A DNA stretch of 64,000 nt from Amyelois transitella. Lineage: Eukaryota > Arthropoda > Insecta > Lepidoptera > Pyralidae. The position numbers were made by a program, and so were the translations under genes. The stretch spans positions 4,121,001 to 4,185,000 of the forward strand of contig NC_083508.1 of NCBI RefSeq assembly GCF_032362555.1. The letters run 5' to 3'. Below are positions 48,001-58,734 of the stretch, piece by piece. Position 1 is the first letter of the stretch. Each line of letters begins with the position of its first letter. The notes below the pieces were generated by a model. The model was not told the origin of the DNA and did not search any database. It worked only from the letters and a program-made list of their open reading frames with translations.

Positions 48001-51000
48001 GGGCGAGGATAGCGCGGAAGGTGCGAGCCATCGCGGAGCAACCCTATCGATTTTCCTACGCCGCAACCGACCGCGTTAAAAATAAATACTGGAAATAGCA
48101 AGCGTTCCACATAGGCACGGCAAGCCAGATAATTTAATTTGTACACGATGAAATGTTATGTTTACGAGCCGTTCAGTTTTGTGCAGCTTCGGTGTTTGTA
48201 TATTTTTGTGTCTGCTAAAATCCCAGCGCATTCTGCAGTAAATTTTCTAGACGCAGTTTTTAAACTCATTTTTAATATTTTGCTTTCATTCACTCTTTGA
48301 AAACGTAGGTAGATGTGATACCTACGGGGGGCAGTTGGTTTGACATGTTTTGTAGACCCAATAAGAATCCTAACTTCTTTTAATCCTTTCCCTTCATCGT
48401 CTCTAACAGCAACTGGCATTAACCTTATGAAAGACAACAACTAATACTAAACCAATTTAAATATAATAAAAATAATGTAACAAATATTTGACCAACGACC
48501 AACGACTGTATAATGTACAATCTAACCTTTGTCGCTACGAAATATCAAATGTCGTAGCGACTACAGTGAGGCGCTAGGTGACTCCGTAGCTGCTACGATT
48601 TTTTAAGATGTGATTCTGGTACGATTAATTAATAATTTTATATATTATATAGTAGTAGTATTTTTTAGTTTTAGTATAGTAGTATTTTTTATTATGCCAA
48701 CTGCTTAAATCTGGAAAACCCTTGCTCCTCTTTTCCCCGATTCCTAAAACTTATGGATTTTAAAGGCAAACGGCGTAAAAAACAATTTCTTTTTGGGCTC
48801 CTTAAGCATTGACAGGGGTAGGTTTGACATCAATTTACGTTGTACCTTTAATTTGACTAACCTTATCGAAGGCGAGGGGTCGATGTCGAGGCACGTCTGC
48901 GAGGTCCATAGCGTCGGCGGGGCGGGGCGCGGGGAGCGGGCGCGGGTGCTGCGCGCGCGCCGCTAGCCGACCTCCATGGGCGTCTGCCGGCGGGGCCGCA
49001 TGTCGCTCGCGCCCGCGCTGCGCCCCCGACACCTGAAACAGTTCATATAGTCAACTTCTGGGAAATCTTGTATATAATTATCTGCCTCATTAATCTTGTT
49101 TATGAATACTATTCCAAGACAAAGAGTAATTCTTACGTTTTGAGAAAACCTGCGAGACAGGATTAGTAAAGTAAAGGTAAAGTCAAAGTCACGGGTAAAG
49201 TTCTCCTGTAAGGTTGTGGAGGTCAGATGGGTAACTTTATCCAGTCATAATATAAAAAAGTTGTCTTCAGGTTTGTGGTTACTGGACTACCTAGTAAGGG
49301 TTCCAATACTGGTGCACCCATTAAAATCATGAAGAATTATGAATATAACATGATTCCTTCTTCTTAAAAAGAGCTTAGGTACTCTTGTCGGTGGATTTAA
49401 GTGGAATTTCCTCCATTCACCTCTTTTCTTTGTTATTATTTTTTTGACTTCTGGTATGTTGAATTTTTTTAAACTATAGGAGAAGAAAAAATTAATGGAA
49501 AGCGAGGAAGAGGAAGACCAAGAATAAAATATTTTGATCAAATAAAGCAAAAAGGAAACGTTACAACATACCAACATGATTCCATACTTCAATAAAATAT
49601 GTGCGGAACAGAATTCACTCTAAGATAAAATTTTTAGACAAGAATTGATTTAGAATTCAGTGGTTCATATAAGTTGTACTGTAGATGGTAAGTTTTTTCC
49701 AAGGTTATTCGACTGATACCGACAAATACTGTCGACCGTAAGAAGTTTAAAAATTCAATAATTTGATCGTCTTCTCCCCAATCATAAATACCTATATCCA
49801 AAAAGACAGAACGTTTCAATTTCGTCAAAAACCTCTCAATAAAATTTCACGCGAATTCACCCATATAAATTCTGAAATCTAATCGTTCTGCGTTACATGT
49901 TGGTTTTATCTCTATCCACGTGGCCGTGACACGTTCACTTGCGCACGTGCTACTGTTGTGAAGCTTTCTAATTAACAAGTACTTTAAGAGTAAACATACA
50001 CAACTTTAAGAGAAAACATATATAATTTATCAGAGGGGTAGGCGGAGACTACTACATCTTTCCTCTTGCCACGATCCCTGCATAGGTTTTTTCTTCCTAC
50101 ATTCATAACTCTCCTTATACAAGCTCGTCGGTTTCTGTTACGCTTGATCTGACTTTTCATCTCTCGGTTACACCATCAGATGATAGTGATATTCAGATGT
50201 AATGGCAAGGGTTTACTTATGGTTATTCGGTGTCTCTTGGCTCAGGCAATAGCCACCAGAGTTTTTACCACAGACAGACAGAAACATTATCCCTGTCTAT
50301 GCAAACAAAAATCTTAGGGGCCAAGTTTCTCTACAAGAGACTGTACATGGGTTCGCAAATCATCCCCGATAATCCTAGAGGGGCCTTTATTATACTATAG
50401 GGCACGACGTTAATGGAAAACCTAGTTTCAATAATATCATGAATCATTTTTTAATTGTAAAAGTAATCACTGAATGTTTTCACAATATGAAACTAGAATA
50501 GCTAAAACAAACGTAACGTAAACATTACACAGTTTCGAAAGTGCAGAACCAATGTTGTAGAAAATATTACCTATTCATATCCACATAACTCCTTTATCAG
50601 CACTTTATAGTAAATCACTAAGCACTCTCAACTACTTAAATATATATTCTCTAGGAGCAAGTTCCCCACGACTGCACTCGTCAGGTATACAAAGCCGACT
50701 GATGTGAACCAGACATAAGCGTTAAAATACATCGATCATTGGTAATTACCCGTTCCCCGTTAGACCACGTTTCTCCATGCACGTGGAAATAGTGCATCGC
50801 CTATATTTGATACGTTTAGCAAGCATTTATAAAAAAAAAATTATGAATAAAAATCCCGGCCGAGAGAAAAATTGTTTACTTAAAATTAATACAATATAAT
50901 GCAATGTTTCCTCTTAGTTCGAACGCCGGTCTTATCATGATGAAAAACTAAGTACTATTTTTGAATGGCCTAGGTTTTAATACTTTGGAAATTAATTATT

Positions 51001-51710
51001 TTACATACCTACATAAATCGGTTTTATGAAATAAAAGTCTAAATTGTCATAATGGCAATATTATTGACATAACTTCAATGAATGCAACGTACAATCACAC
51101 TGTAAAATGTTAGGTTTTAAAGTAATAATACATGTTTACAAGGTTGTAACAAATAGGCGTAATCGCGTGATACCCTCGCATTTAGCGTCACGCTGATTAG
51201 CCAGAACTACAGGCGAGGATGGTACTAATGAATAACTGTCAGTGTTGCTGTTTTTAACACTGCACTGTATAATTTTCAGGATAATATACCATAAGCATTT
51301 TTTTTTTAATAGTATTATTACGAACTATCTTTTGCTGAAAAAAGTACCCTACGTCATTCCTAAAAGTGTATTCTCTCTGGGTATATTCGTTATAAACATA
51401 CAAAAATAAATATCTTTTCCCTTAATCGACAATTATAATGATGTAGCAAAATTAAATTATATGTACAAAAAAAAAAGGTTGATAATTAACTTTTTTTAAA
51501 TCCCATGGAGTACATTAATATCATAAGAAATGCAAATTTAGTTTATTCCCAAAGCGCAAGACGAAATAAATACGATTATTATGATCGTAGCTATCTGTAA
51601 TTAAGTATGATGATAATGTGGTAAAACAAATAAAAACCTCGCTCGGCTGAATTCTTCAATACCTTGACAAGCCATGCTGTGGAATTGACGAACTCATCTA
51701 TTGAAGCCAT
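30769..51710 (-). CDS. RGS7: R7-family regulator of G-protein signalling with long C-terminal tail
   Basis: Coding exons in order: 51663-51710, 48862-49032, 40653-40749, 38742-38798, 38248-38357, 37507-37728, 36221-36403, 34486-34661, 33982-34185, 33387-33611, 32811-33026, 32111-32310, 30769-31967. All phases agree and the total is 3108 nt, giving 1035 residues. Order: residues 1-73 variable and proline-rich, DEP about 74-160, helical DEP extension about 161-235, GGL region about 296-354 with the hallmark [16 protein letters not shown] domain about 355-498, then a 537-residue disordered tail. R7 proteins pair with G-beta-5 and speed GTP hydrolysis by G-alpha-o, mainly in neurons. The match to vertebrate RGS7/6 and nematode EGL-10/EAT-16 is strong from DEP to RGS. 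The symbol marks the subfamily, not proven orthology. The first two exons are less certain; the tail exons join in phase. Confidence 0.88.
33170..33260 (+). repeat. SINE family B 3' fragment, sense
   Basis: GGCCATTCAGTCTTTTCAAG, CAGTCTACCCCGCACGGGAT and a TATATATGTAT tail. Intronic in the RGS gene. Confidence 0.65.
33387..34661 (-). CDS. RGS7: GGL-region and RGS-domain exons of the RGS gene
   Basis: Part of 30769-51710. The GGL region ends [17 protein letters not shown]. The RGS box shows [50 protein letters not shown] and [14 protein letters not shown]. The Asn/Glu positions that contact G-alpha switch regions appear kept (HENIRFW). Exons 33982-34185 and 33387-33611 split the box at EIYE/EFL in phase 2. 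Confidence 0.9.
35820..36110. repeat. Family C piece followed by antisense SINE B
   Basis: 35840-35940 has AAGTCGCTACGTGTAAAAACC (family C). 35944-36095 has AAGAATCCCAAGTTTATAAG, CGCCTTTTACTACATCCAT and GGTGCCAGGAACCACACGGC, the inverted 5' half of SINE B with an internal deletion. Intronic. Confidence 0.6.
36155..36207 (-). repeat. SINE family A 3' end next to an RGS splice donor
   Basis: T-rich run, then ACACAGATTGAGTTAGCCTC and GAAGTAAGTTCGA, the inverted 3' end of family A. It stops about 13 bp from the splice donor of exon 36221-36403. Confidence 0.75.
36221..40749 (-). CDS. RGS7: DEP and DEP-extension exons of the RGS gene
   Basis: Part of 30769-51710. Exon 40653-40749 begins [18 protein letters not shown] and [10 protein letters not shown], matching the start of R7 DEP domains. 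38742-38798 gives [15 protein letters not shown] and 38248-38357 gives [20 protein letters not shown] and LYRFQ. 37507-37728 gives SPYYWPW then [30 protein letters not shown]. 36221-36403 gives [13 protein letters not shown]. In the family this part binds membrane anchors of the R7BP type. Confidence 0.88.
36600..36770 (+). repeat. Family C copy
   Basis: GACGGGAGTTGCTTCGTATA, ACCTATGACCATAATGGACC and CTTGGGCTCCTCCCAGAGAG. Intronic in the RGS gene. Confidence 0.45.
39789..39896 (+). repeat. LINE 3' fragment
   Basis: TGCAAGGATCGTGGCAAATA, TCTGCCTACCCCTCCAGGAA and AGAGGCGA match the end of the 43382-44510 LINE with several changes. Confidence 0.65.
41545..41700. repeat. Probable degraded dispersed repeat
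   Basis: ATACCAAATTTCAAGTCCGT and GGAATTTCGGGAAATCTTC are phrases typical of moth interspersed repeats, but no second copy is in this window. The call is weak. Confidence 0.25.
42393..42481. repeat. Perfect foldback with partial duplicate
   Basis: 42434-42481 is a 48-nt palindrome: CACGGTAACTATGGTCAGGA+TG, loop TTTT, exact reverse complement. 42393-42430 is a second copy of the same left arm, loop and half of the right arm, offset by 41 bp. In the RGS intron between 40749 and 48862. Confidence 0.9.
42980..43095. promoter_or_regulatory. GC-rich patch with CRE octamer in an RGS intron
   Basis: CpG-containing GC-rich sequence in an AT-rich intron, with TGACGTCA at 43040-43047. A further octamer lies at 41959-41966. 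It could be an enhancer or an alternative promoter for the shorter RGS form; no exon was found with it. Confidence 0.3.
43382..44510 (+). mobile_element. Young 5'-truncated LINE insertion with 13-bp target duplication
   Basis: TTTTATCCCAAAC at 43369-43381 is repeated exactly at 44511-44523. The insert is 1129 bp. It is open from its left edge to the stop at 44487 and ends GGCGTGAGTTTA(TGTA)n. Encoded is the C-terminal part of a non-LTR reverse transcriptase: [18 protein letters not shown], the catalytic LLYADD box, then a C-terminal RWFGHVERM and [11 protein letters not shown] region. The 5' truncation, tail and flanking duplication are classic target-primed reverse transcription. Clade not fixed. 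It lies in an RGS intron, opposite to the gene. Confidence 0.9.
46739..46965 (+). promoter_or_regulatory. TATA promoter-like site and 60-codon frame
   Basis: TATAAAAG at about 46739-46746 is followed 27-30 bp later by AATCAGG. An ATG at 46783 opens a 60-residue frame. That frame contains [10 protein letters not shown], which fits the GY-x5-G-x-C half of the loop found in the three peptide genes, but the first cysteine is missing and no signal peptide is clear. It could be a decayed relative or chance. Lies in an RGS intron on the opposite strand. Confidence 0.3.
48531..48561. repeat. Inverted repeat of the GTCGCTACGA type
   Basis: GTCGCTACGA at 48531-48540 and TCGTAGCGAC at 48552-48561, with an 11-nt spacer. 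The same CGTAGC/GCTACG words fill the tandem repeat at 58735-59160. Confidence 0.6.
49478..49566 (+). repeat. Small reverse-transcriptase C-terminal remnant
   Basis: Translates to [18 protein letters not shown], matching the GRPR..YLDQI block of LINE proteins. No more of the element is present. Confidence 0.5.
50033..50160 (-). repeat. LINE 3' fragment, antisense
   Basis: GAGGGGTAGGCGGAGACTAC, CTTGCCACGATCCCTGCATA and ATACAAGCTCGTCGGTTTC match the inverted end of the 43382-44510 LINE. Confidence 0.75.
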
Positions 51711-52913
51711 TAACACGTTTATCTGCAAAAATATTTTTTCTTAAAAGCATTTTTGTAAGCCTAAATTTAATGTAAGTAATATATAATTGCAGCGAGCAAA
51801 CAAAATATTGAAAGTCGTATATGCAAATCAACACTAACCTCAATGCGAAACCCAAATTAAATCATACGTGCAGCTTACACGTCACAGCAGCCGATATATT
51901 GCGTGCTATAACTGAGCCCATTGACTCAGTCCGAACCACGCGCGTCCATCCAACAGAGCGTGCACTTGTTTCCAACACATGCCGTTATTTATTCTACTGG
52001 TCTTGTCAATGACTCTTTATTTATTACTCTGTTTAAAAATCAGTCTTAGCCCACACACTTCAACATTGCGAGTAAATGAAATGTTCGACAACTATTGTTT
52101 AGAAACGACAGACGCACACTCGCAATATCTTCTGATAAAACAGATAAGGCGGCGTCCGCTAAAATCTCTTCTCACGTCGTAAATTTTAAAGTCATGAGGG
52201 AATTTTGGGAGGCTTAAGCACCTTAAGATAAGTGCGATAACTGGTCTACGTCGCATGCCGAGAGGCACCCTGAATGGATAATAAACTCTTAATGGTTTTA
52301 ACCTCGTTTTATAAGTAAGTATGCGATTTGGGCATTACACTACAGATATAAAATAATACGATGAAATAACAATCCGAGTTTTCGTATTGTGTATATCTTA
52401 AAAGGGCGATGTCTGTACATCTTATCAGCCCAACAAGAATCAGATGTAAGTATTTGTAACGGAATATGAAAATTAGTATGTTAAGTCCATCTGTTGGCCT
52501 TAACCCATCCGATTGACTCTATTACCCTTCCAAAGTATCAAATCTGGAAAAAATAAATGTACCAACAGACTGTCGATATAGTCTTCATTCAGTAGTCTTA
52601 ACCATTGTACTTAATTGAACACAAAAAGTCAAAAACTATTCGACAGTAACTTAATTGACCCACAGTAGACTAATGTTTTACCGACTTTACCTAGCAGTCA
52701 TATTAAACCAAAGAAGTGGGATCAACCAACTTACTCTAACACAGATCAGTAAAACAGCTCGGGGAAGGCTATCTGATGTTACAGAAGCTTTGTTTAGCTT
52801 GTACTTTTTGTGCGATATTCAATAGGAGATCTAGATAGAGTTTTTCATTTCCCCAGTCAGATTAACGCGTCTTGTTTCTACCGTTTGTGATGCATAATCT
52901 TATTTATAACTTA

Positions 52914-53097
52914 CTAGCGACCCGCCCCGGCTTCGCACGGGTGCAAAATTATAAATGTTATTATACATAAAAACCTTCCTCTTGAATCACTCTACCTGTT
53001 ACAAAAAACCGCATCAAAATTCGTTGCGTAATTTTAAAGATTTAAGCATACAGACAAACAGACTAAAATAGCGACTTTGTTTTATACTATGTAGTGA
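52914..53097 (-). mobile_element. Short Helitron-like element, minus
   Basis: On the minus strand it starts TCACTACATAGTATAAAAC after A and ends in a GC-rich hairpin (CCCGTGCGAAGCCGGGGCGGG) then TCGCTAG before T. Same end rules as 28553-29472. Confidence 0.65.
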
Positions 53098-53167
53098 TCT
53101 ACAGAAAAATATTAAGAGCAAACTTAGAATTTAGGGCTAATCATTCGTCAATGAATTGAATGATAAT

Positions 53168-53385
53168 AATTATAGAATAGAATAGATTTATTTTCAAAAT
53201 TGGATACAAGGTATCACTTATTGACGTCACATAACTTAAATCTAATTATAACTACTACCGCTTCCAAAGCGCATGTGTAGAAGAAGCGGCGGAACAAACT
53301 ACACTGCAGCATTTTCATAGGACGTCAATTTACAAATATAGATCTCTTAAATCTAAATCGTGGACGAATGCACATTGTCTACATT
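53168..53385 (-). repeat. Non-LTR retrotransposon 3' UTR fragment (family D)
   Basis: Second copy of the 361-625 repeat: TGACGTCACATAACTTAAAT, CCGCTTCCAAAGCGC...GAAGAAGCGG, CACTGCAGCATTTTC and GTGGACGAATG. It also keeps the TGACGTCA octamer (53222-53229). Confidence 0.65.
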
Positions 53386-55503
53386 AAAAAACATATATAA
53401 ATGTAGAACTGATTATGTCAATACGATATAAATTGCTGGATCCTGGTATCCTAAATATTGAAGAAAAGTTTAAATGAATTGCCATATTTTCCGAGTGGCC
53501 TTTGCCAAATTCTCTATAATAACCGGGTAAATGTAGTCTAATGACGACAATTTTCCCAGCGAAAGTTATTGTTGGACGTATTCCAGTTTCTTTTGGACGC
53601 TTTTTGTATTGGCATTCGTACAAATATGGAAATTGCGTAAAAGTAAAAACTTCCGGTGCTATATAGGTACTCCTCGGAAGAATTGATTAATGATGACAGT
53701 TATACTCATGATACTAATTTAATTTTTATTACTTACGTTACGTAGAATTACATGGTCACGCTTCTTTATCAGAGGCATAGAATTGACAATTGGAAAGATG
53801 AAGTTTCATCCATACCTACTAGTTATTTTTCTATACAAGCTCACCATTTAAGGATACTCTTCGACTTTTTATCAGAACTACCGTATCATAACTGGAAGCG
53901 AATAAAATTAAAAACGGTGCCTGGTTGTTGACTCATTAGGAGTATCTTTGGGGACATCTCCACGGCACATTAAGCGAAACTTCCTCTCATTCAACCAATA
54001 CTACTGAATTGCTGAACATAGTCGAAGCCGCCCAGGCATAACATCTACCTAGCCTGACGGAAAATCTTTCCTTTGGTGGCGGTTCAAAAAATCTGGCTCT
54101 TGCAATCTACTTCCGAATTACTTTTCCTATTACGTTGACCGACATGTTTTAAAATGTTTACCAACTTGAGACTCTGTCTAACTCATCAAGTACCTATAAA
54201 GTCCTAATAAAAGAAAAAATATAGACACATTCCTGACCTATTATAGATATATACACAAGTATAGTGGAATGAAAAGTAAACAATTTGCGGTTCATCTACA
54301 ATACGCACTGTGGCTTAGATTTATGTGTGGCCATGATGTGTAAGGATGACACATCTACTGCTTCATTTGGTTTAATAGCATTAAGTGGCTGTTATTAAGA
54401 CAAAAATGGGATCACAAATGGTGACAATAGTCTGTCATTCAAAAGGCAAATATATAATGAATGTATTAATTTACCAATTTGCTGTTGGCTAATATTAAAG
54501 TATTTTTTTCTTAATACACTTATGCCAACGTTTCCTTGATTTACAATAGAGATCTTTAAAGCACACCTCACATGGATTAATAATTCATGGAATTTAAATT
54601 CAGAGGTGGTAACAGGTTGCTAGTCAATGACTAAAACAGAATTCTATAATTTTAAGCCTTGCTATAGTTTTTAAGTAGGTAAATTGTTTGTTTGTAAGTA
54701 AATTTAATTATTTGTATTTCAATAAAAAACCTTAACTTAAACTCAATCTGTTGATGTATCTTTAAAGCCAGATGGAGTCTAAAAAAGATAAAGGCTAAAG
54801 AAATCAGAATAATAAACATAGGCCTATTATACTGATTTCTGCTGTAAAGACTTTGCTTGAAAACTTTGAAAGCTATAAAATAATATCAGCTTGTTTTTCA
54901 AATACGGTATATTAACCAGAGGAGTAATAAAATTTACCGATTGGCAAAAACTGTTAGTGGTCGTATCCGTAATAGATCGGAATTTGTTTACAAGGAAAAT
55001 GTTTACGCGTGCCGGCGAATGAACTTGAGGGAATCGTAATAAGATTAAGGCAATGGAAAATTAAATGGTTAATTTATGGACTTTTATTCTACGGGAATAA
55101 TAATCAGTAAGGTTATGTGGTATATGTAGGCTAGACAATAATAAATGAAAGATAATCATTGGTGCCTTCTTCTTTTTGCTTCCTCTTAGCTTCAGTTCCG
55201 TTTGTTTATTATAAATCATAAAAATAAACAGTTTAATTTTTTTAAACAAATCTAATTTAGTTAATTATATTCATTCTTAATGTACATCTATTAAAATATA
55301 TGATATATCTGACTGATCCAATATTATACAACAAGTTTCATCATGGAGAAAATTCATCTTCAAGTCTTTATACGCTTCTAGCGTAAGCAATTGAAACGAA
55401 CCAACATAAATGTAGTGTCAAAATGTTTACCCGATATCAAACAAGAAAAAAATGAAATGTAAACAATAATGCTACAATGTTCTAATGCTTTTGTGGGAGA
55501 TCT
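53386..55503. other. Gene-poor intronic or intergenic stretch
   Basis: Likely within the first intron of the RGS gene if its 5' exon is at 56.7 kb. Only a SINE B remnant near 54590-54660 (AACAGGTTGCTAGTCAATGA) was seen. Confidence 0.4.
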
Positions 55504-55847
55504 ATGAATTTGAAATTTGTTTATTTAAAATTTCTTATTGTTTACTTGCTTTTGTTAGGTAAGGCCGACTATACATTTCAAAGTTTTACAAACGTAAGTG
55601 ATATACGATAAAATTAATTTACAAATCCAATCATTAGTTAGTACTTAAAGCTTTTAATGATTGCCTTTGTACAGAGTCCGGATATGTTAGGCAGATATAC
55701 AGAGCTGTCAAAGTAGCCAACAACTGGTGTGATTCAATTTACTCTCACGTTCATAAAAGGAACGTCGAATCGTCTTACAAAGAAGGAGCCTGTAAGTCAG
55801 TAAGACTCACTAAAATAACTTACAAGTATAATTTCCCAAAGAAATAA
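55504..55847 (+). CDS. Possible small secreted two-cysteine peptide (two exons)
   Basis: Exon 55504-55558 encodes MNLKFVYLKFLIVYLLLL, an ideal signal peptide, and ends at a TTAG/GTAAGG donor in phase 1. The acceptor TTTGTACAG ends at 55674. Exon 55675-55847 continues in phase for 56 codons to TAA. The predicted product is 75 residues, with a mature part of about 57. It is basic, with two cysteines (ANNWCDSIYSH and KEGACKSVRL) and a lysine-rich C-terminus (KITYKYNFPKK). I recognise no family. No clear TATA box was found. Support is the signal peptide, splice sites and matched phase only, so chance remains possible. Confidence 0.35.
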
Positions 55848-56735
55848 CACTTGTAAGTTACTTACGAAGAAGTTATTCTCAGTACCTCATTTCTGGCGGG
55901 CGCGGCTACGACTCCGCATAATGACAGGCGTCTTACAAGCGGAACGTCTCTTCCCATGGACCGTTCGGTACATTTCTGCCTCCGAGCTACCAGTCAATTA
56001 ACCGAGCACTGCTAACTCGACCTCAGCGCGTCCATTGTATCTCCCATGATCTATAGGACACGACGCGCATTAGCGTTCACTCGGATTTGCAGATTTTCAC
56101 AACCAATTAGAGAGTGACAGGTTTGTTATGTAAGTATTTTGGTGGTTCGATTAAACTAATTAATTTTAAAAGATGCGAAATAGGATCTACTTTATTAGAG
56201 CGATGCACATGTTAATGTATACGTACTAGAATATGCACGGTATTTCTATAAACGATATCAATAACATTTTGTAAACGTTTCAGTAAATATCAAGACAAGG
56301 GAGCATCATGTCGCCTCGTACGTAGACGACAGAAGGAGACAGAGACCGACGGACGACAGTCTGATACTCCATTATGTAATACGCGCCTAGATAGACTAAG
56401 TTACTTAGATCCACAATTTTCATTGTGAGTAATATGTTTTGATACAATTCGAAAGATAAGAAACAATCAGTAGTTACTTCTACATATATTTTAACATAAA
56501 TATTTAAAATGAAAATAAATAATAAAATTATAGCAACTAACCGATAAAACATCGGAGCAGTTGGTGGAACAACACACGATCGTCGGGATGGGAAGCGTCC
56601 AGCGCAGGTGCAAGTCCAGATAGAAATGTTCAGGTGTGACGAGATAGATCCGGGATTAATGTTTGCGTGATAACGTTACCTATGCACGGCGGCGCGAGCG
56701 GAGACGCGCGTAAAGAGTAGAGAGCGCTACTTTAC

Positions 56736-56985
56736 CTAGCGGCGGGCGCGGCGCAGCGAGGTGTGTGCGGGCGAGTGTGTCGCTGGAGACGGGCGCGGTC
56801 GGCGCTGCGGTCAGCGGTCGCGGCGCGGCGCGGCCATGGCGGCGGCGCGGCAGACGGCTCGCGCACTGCCGGGCCGCGCCCGCCGCGCCGCCGCCGCGCC
56901 CGGGCCCGCGCACGCGCCCTCACGCCACGCCGCCCCGCCGCCCGACTCCGCCGCCAAATTGATCAGCCGGATCCTCGATTGCAAT
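56736..56985 (-). promoter_or_regulatory. CpG-rich block, probable 5' UTR exon/promoter of the RGS gene
   Basis: A dense CpG block in AT-rich surroundings. On the minus strand it ends at CGCTAG/GTAAAG (donor at about 56735), which can join the RGS exon whose acceptor is at 51723. It would be untranslated, with a short upstream frame. The open frames in all six frames here reflect GC content. Strand assignment is inferred. Confidence 0.4.
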
Positions 56986-58734
56986 GAAATTTATGATAGC
57001 TCGTGGATCTATTATATCGACGTGATACCTAGCTTAATCTCAGATAAACGCACAGATTTGGTTTTTCTGTTATTTCATTGGCGCACATAATAGTTTTACA
57101 ACTTAGCAATATGTAAAAATGACATTATAAACAAGATACTTGGCTGCACAGCAACATTCAAAACAGTAAATGAGAAACATTTTTCAGTAATAATATATAT
57201 ACTGGTTTAGTTAAATTAAAACTAACAGCACTAGCTTACTATCTTAACAACATAATAGAACAATGGTAAAAATAGAGGGAAAGCACAAACTGCAATTTAA
57301 AATAACGATAAAATTATATTTAAGTACCTATAATTTAAAGCCCGATGAACAGCGATACACTGACTTTAAAATAATTTTCAAGGAAAAATCTAGGTACATA
57401 ATACTAGTGAACTCAATGATAACAATTGGTTTCCTAGAAATTCTTCATTAATTCAATGGTAGAAATAAAATATACCTACTTTTTCTTTCATAAATTAAAT
57501 ACCTATCCACGGTATTATTTACAACTCTTAAATCTTCTTTGCTGCAGGTAAGCATTGTTCTAGGATAGATATTAAATAGTATGGATCTGTTGGTATCTTT
57601 CAAACTGTCTAGATTCTAGTTAGGTGTATTCTGGAAGTTTACAGAGCTAATTCATTTAAAATCCACCGTAATTAGACGGGGTATTAAAGCAAATAAAAGA
57701 TGTCAAGCGTGAGTCGAATTCGCAGTAATAGGGATCTGTAAGTACTATCCAGCTGTTATAAATAGTTACCCGAGATAAATATAATAGTGTTTAATTTTTG
57801 ATAAATAAATGCACACGTTAAGCTTGTTGGGAGACCCATGGTTTAAAATAAAAACTAGTTCGCATTCGCCGACAAATGTCTTTGAAATAAGAGTGGATTG
57901 ATTGATTGAAAAAATATATAAATACATATAATCAGTCATAATGGCGGGTTATCTGATTTGTGTAACTCGCGGTTTTTGTGAATATTATATACTTTGACTA
58001 ATATACATTGGAAAATATAATTATTATTTACTTTTGATTTTTTATTTAATTTAAAAGCGTCGGTGGTTGAACAAGTTTAAATCCCATAACAATTTTCTTA
58101 CTAATGTAGAATAAACAACATACAAAACCGGTAAACAAATAAATATTTCATCATAATTCCTATTATTTATTGAACCCTGACGATCATATCCCTCATAGGC
58201 ACGTTACAGACGATTCAGTATAGATATATATTAATAGGTTCTTCAACCAGACCCCTAATAGGTATTGCAGGAGTGTCTGTGCTATGGGGAATAGAACAGA
58301 GCAAGGGAAGTCTTGTCTGGGAGAGGGGGAAACAAGCCGTTCAGTGCTCTGTGTCTGTGGGGAGTTTTTGATTGCATACGATATTTTGTATAGGTACTTA
58401 TACGTTGAATTTCCGACAGCTTTTATCGTCGATTTTGAAGGAATCGCAATTTCATTTCTGTTAATTTATAACTATGTTAATCTTGATTTTCTAACATACA
58501 AGAAAAACAATTACAAAATGTAGAAACACAGACCAATTAGAACAAATACAAGATAAAATAACAAGATGTTAGTAGTTGAACTAGTATTTTTATGCCACGG
58601 ACTTCGCATATACAAGTCAGTCAGTAATTTTTTCCTCGTCTGCCTATGATATTATGAAACTTCTCTCGTTTTTCCATTATAACCCTGTTGGCAGAGGAAC
58701 CCTAGCTTTTAACTATTTAATAAAAATGCAAACA
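56986..58734. other. Gene-poor stretch
   Basis: AT-rich, no supported gene or repeat. Confidence 0.45.

Noticed and set aside
48162-48440. 92-codon minus-strand frame
   Set aside because: Falls within an RGS intron, cannot be joined in phase to neighbours and resembles no known protein.
56761-57090. 109-codon plus-strand frame in the CpG block, with overlapping frames in other phases
   Set aside because: Open in several frames at once because stop codons are rare in GC-rich DNA; Ala/Arg/Pro composition without a domain.
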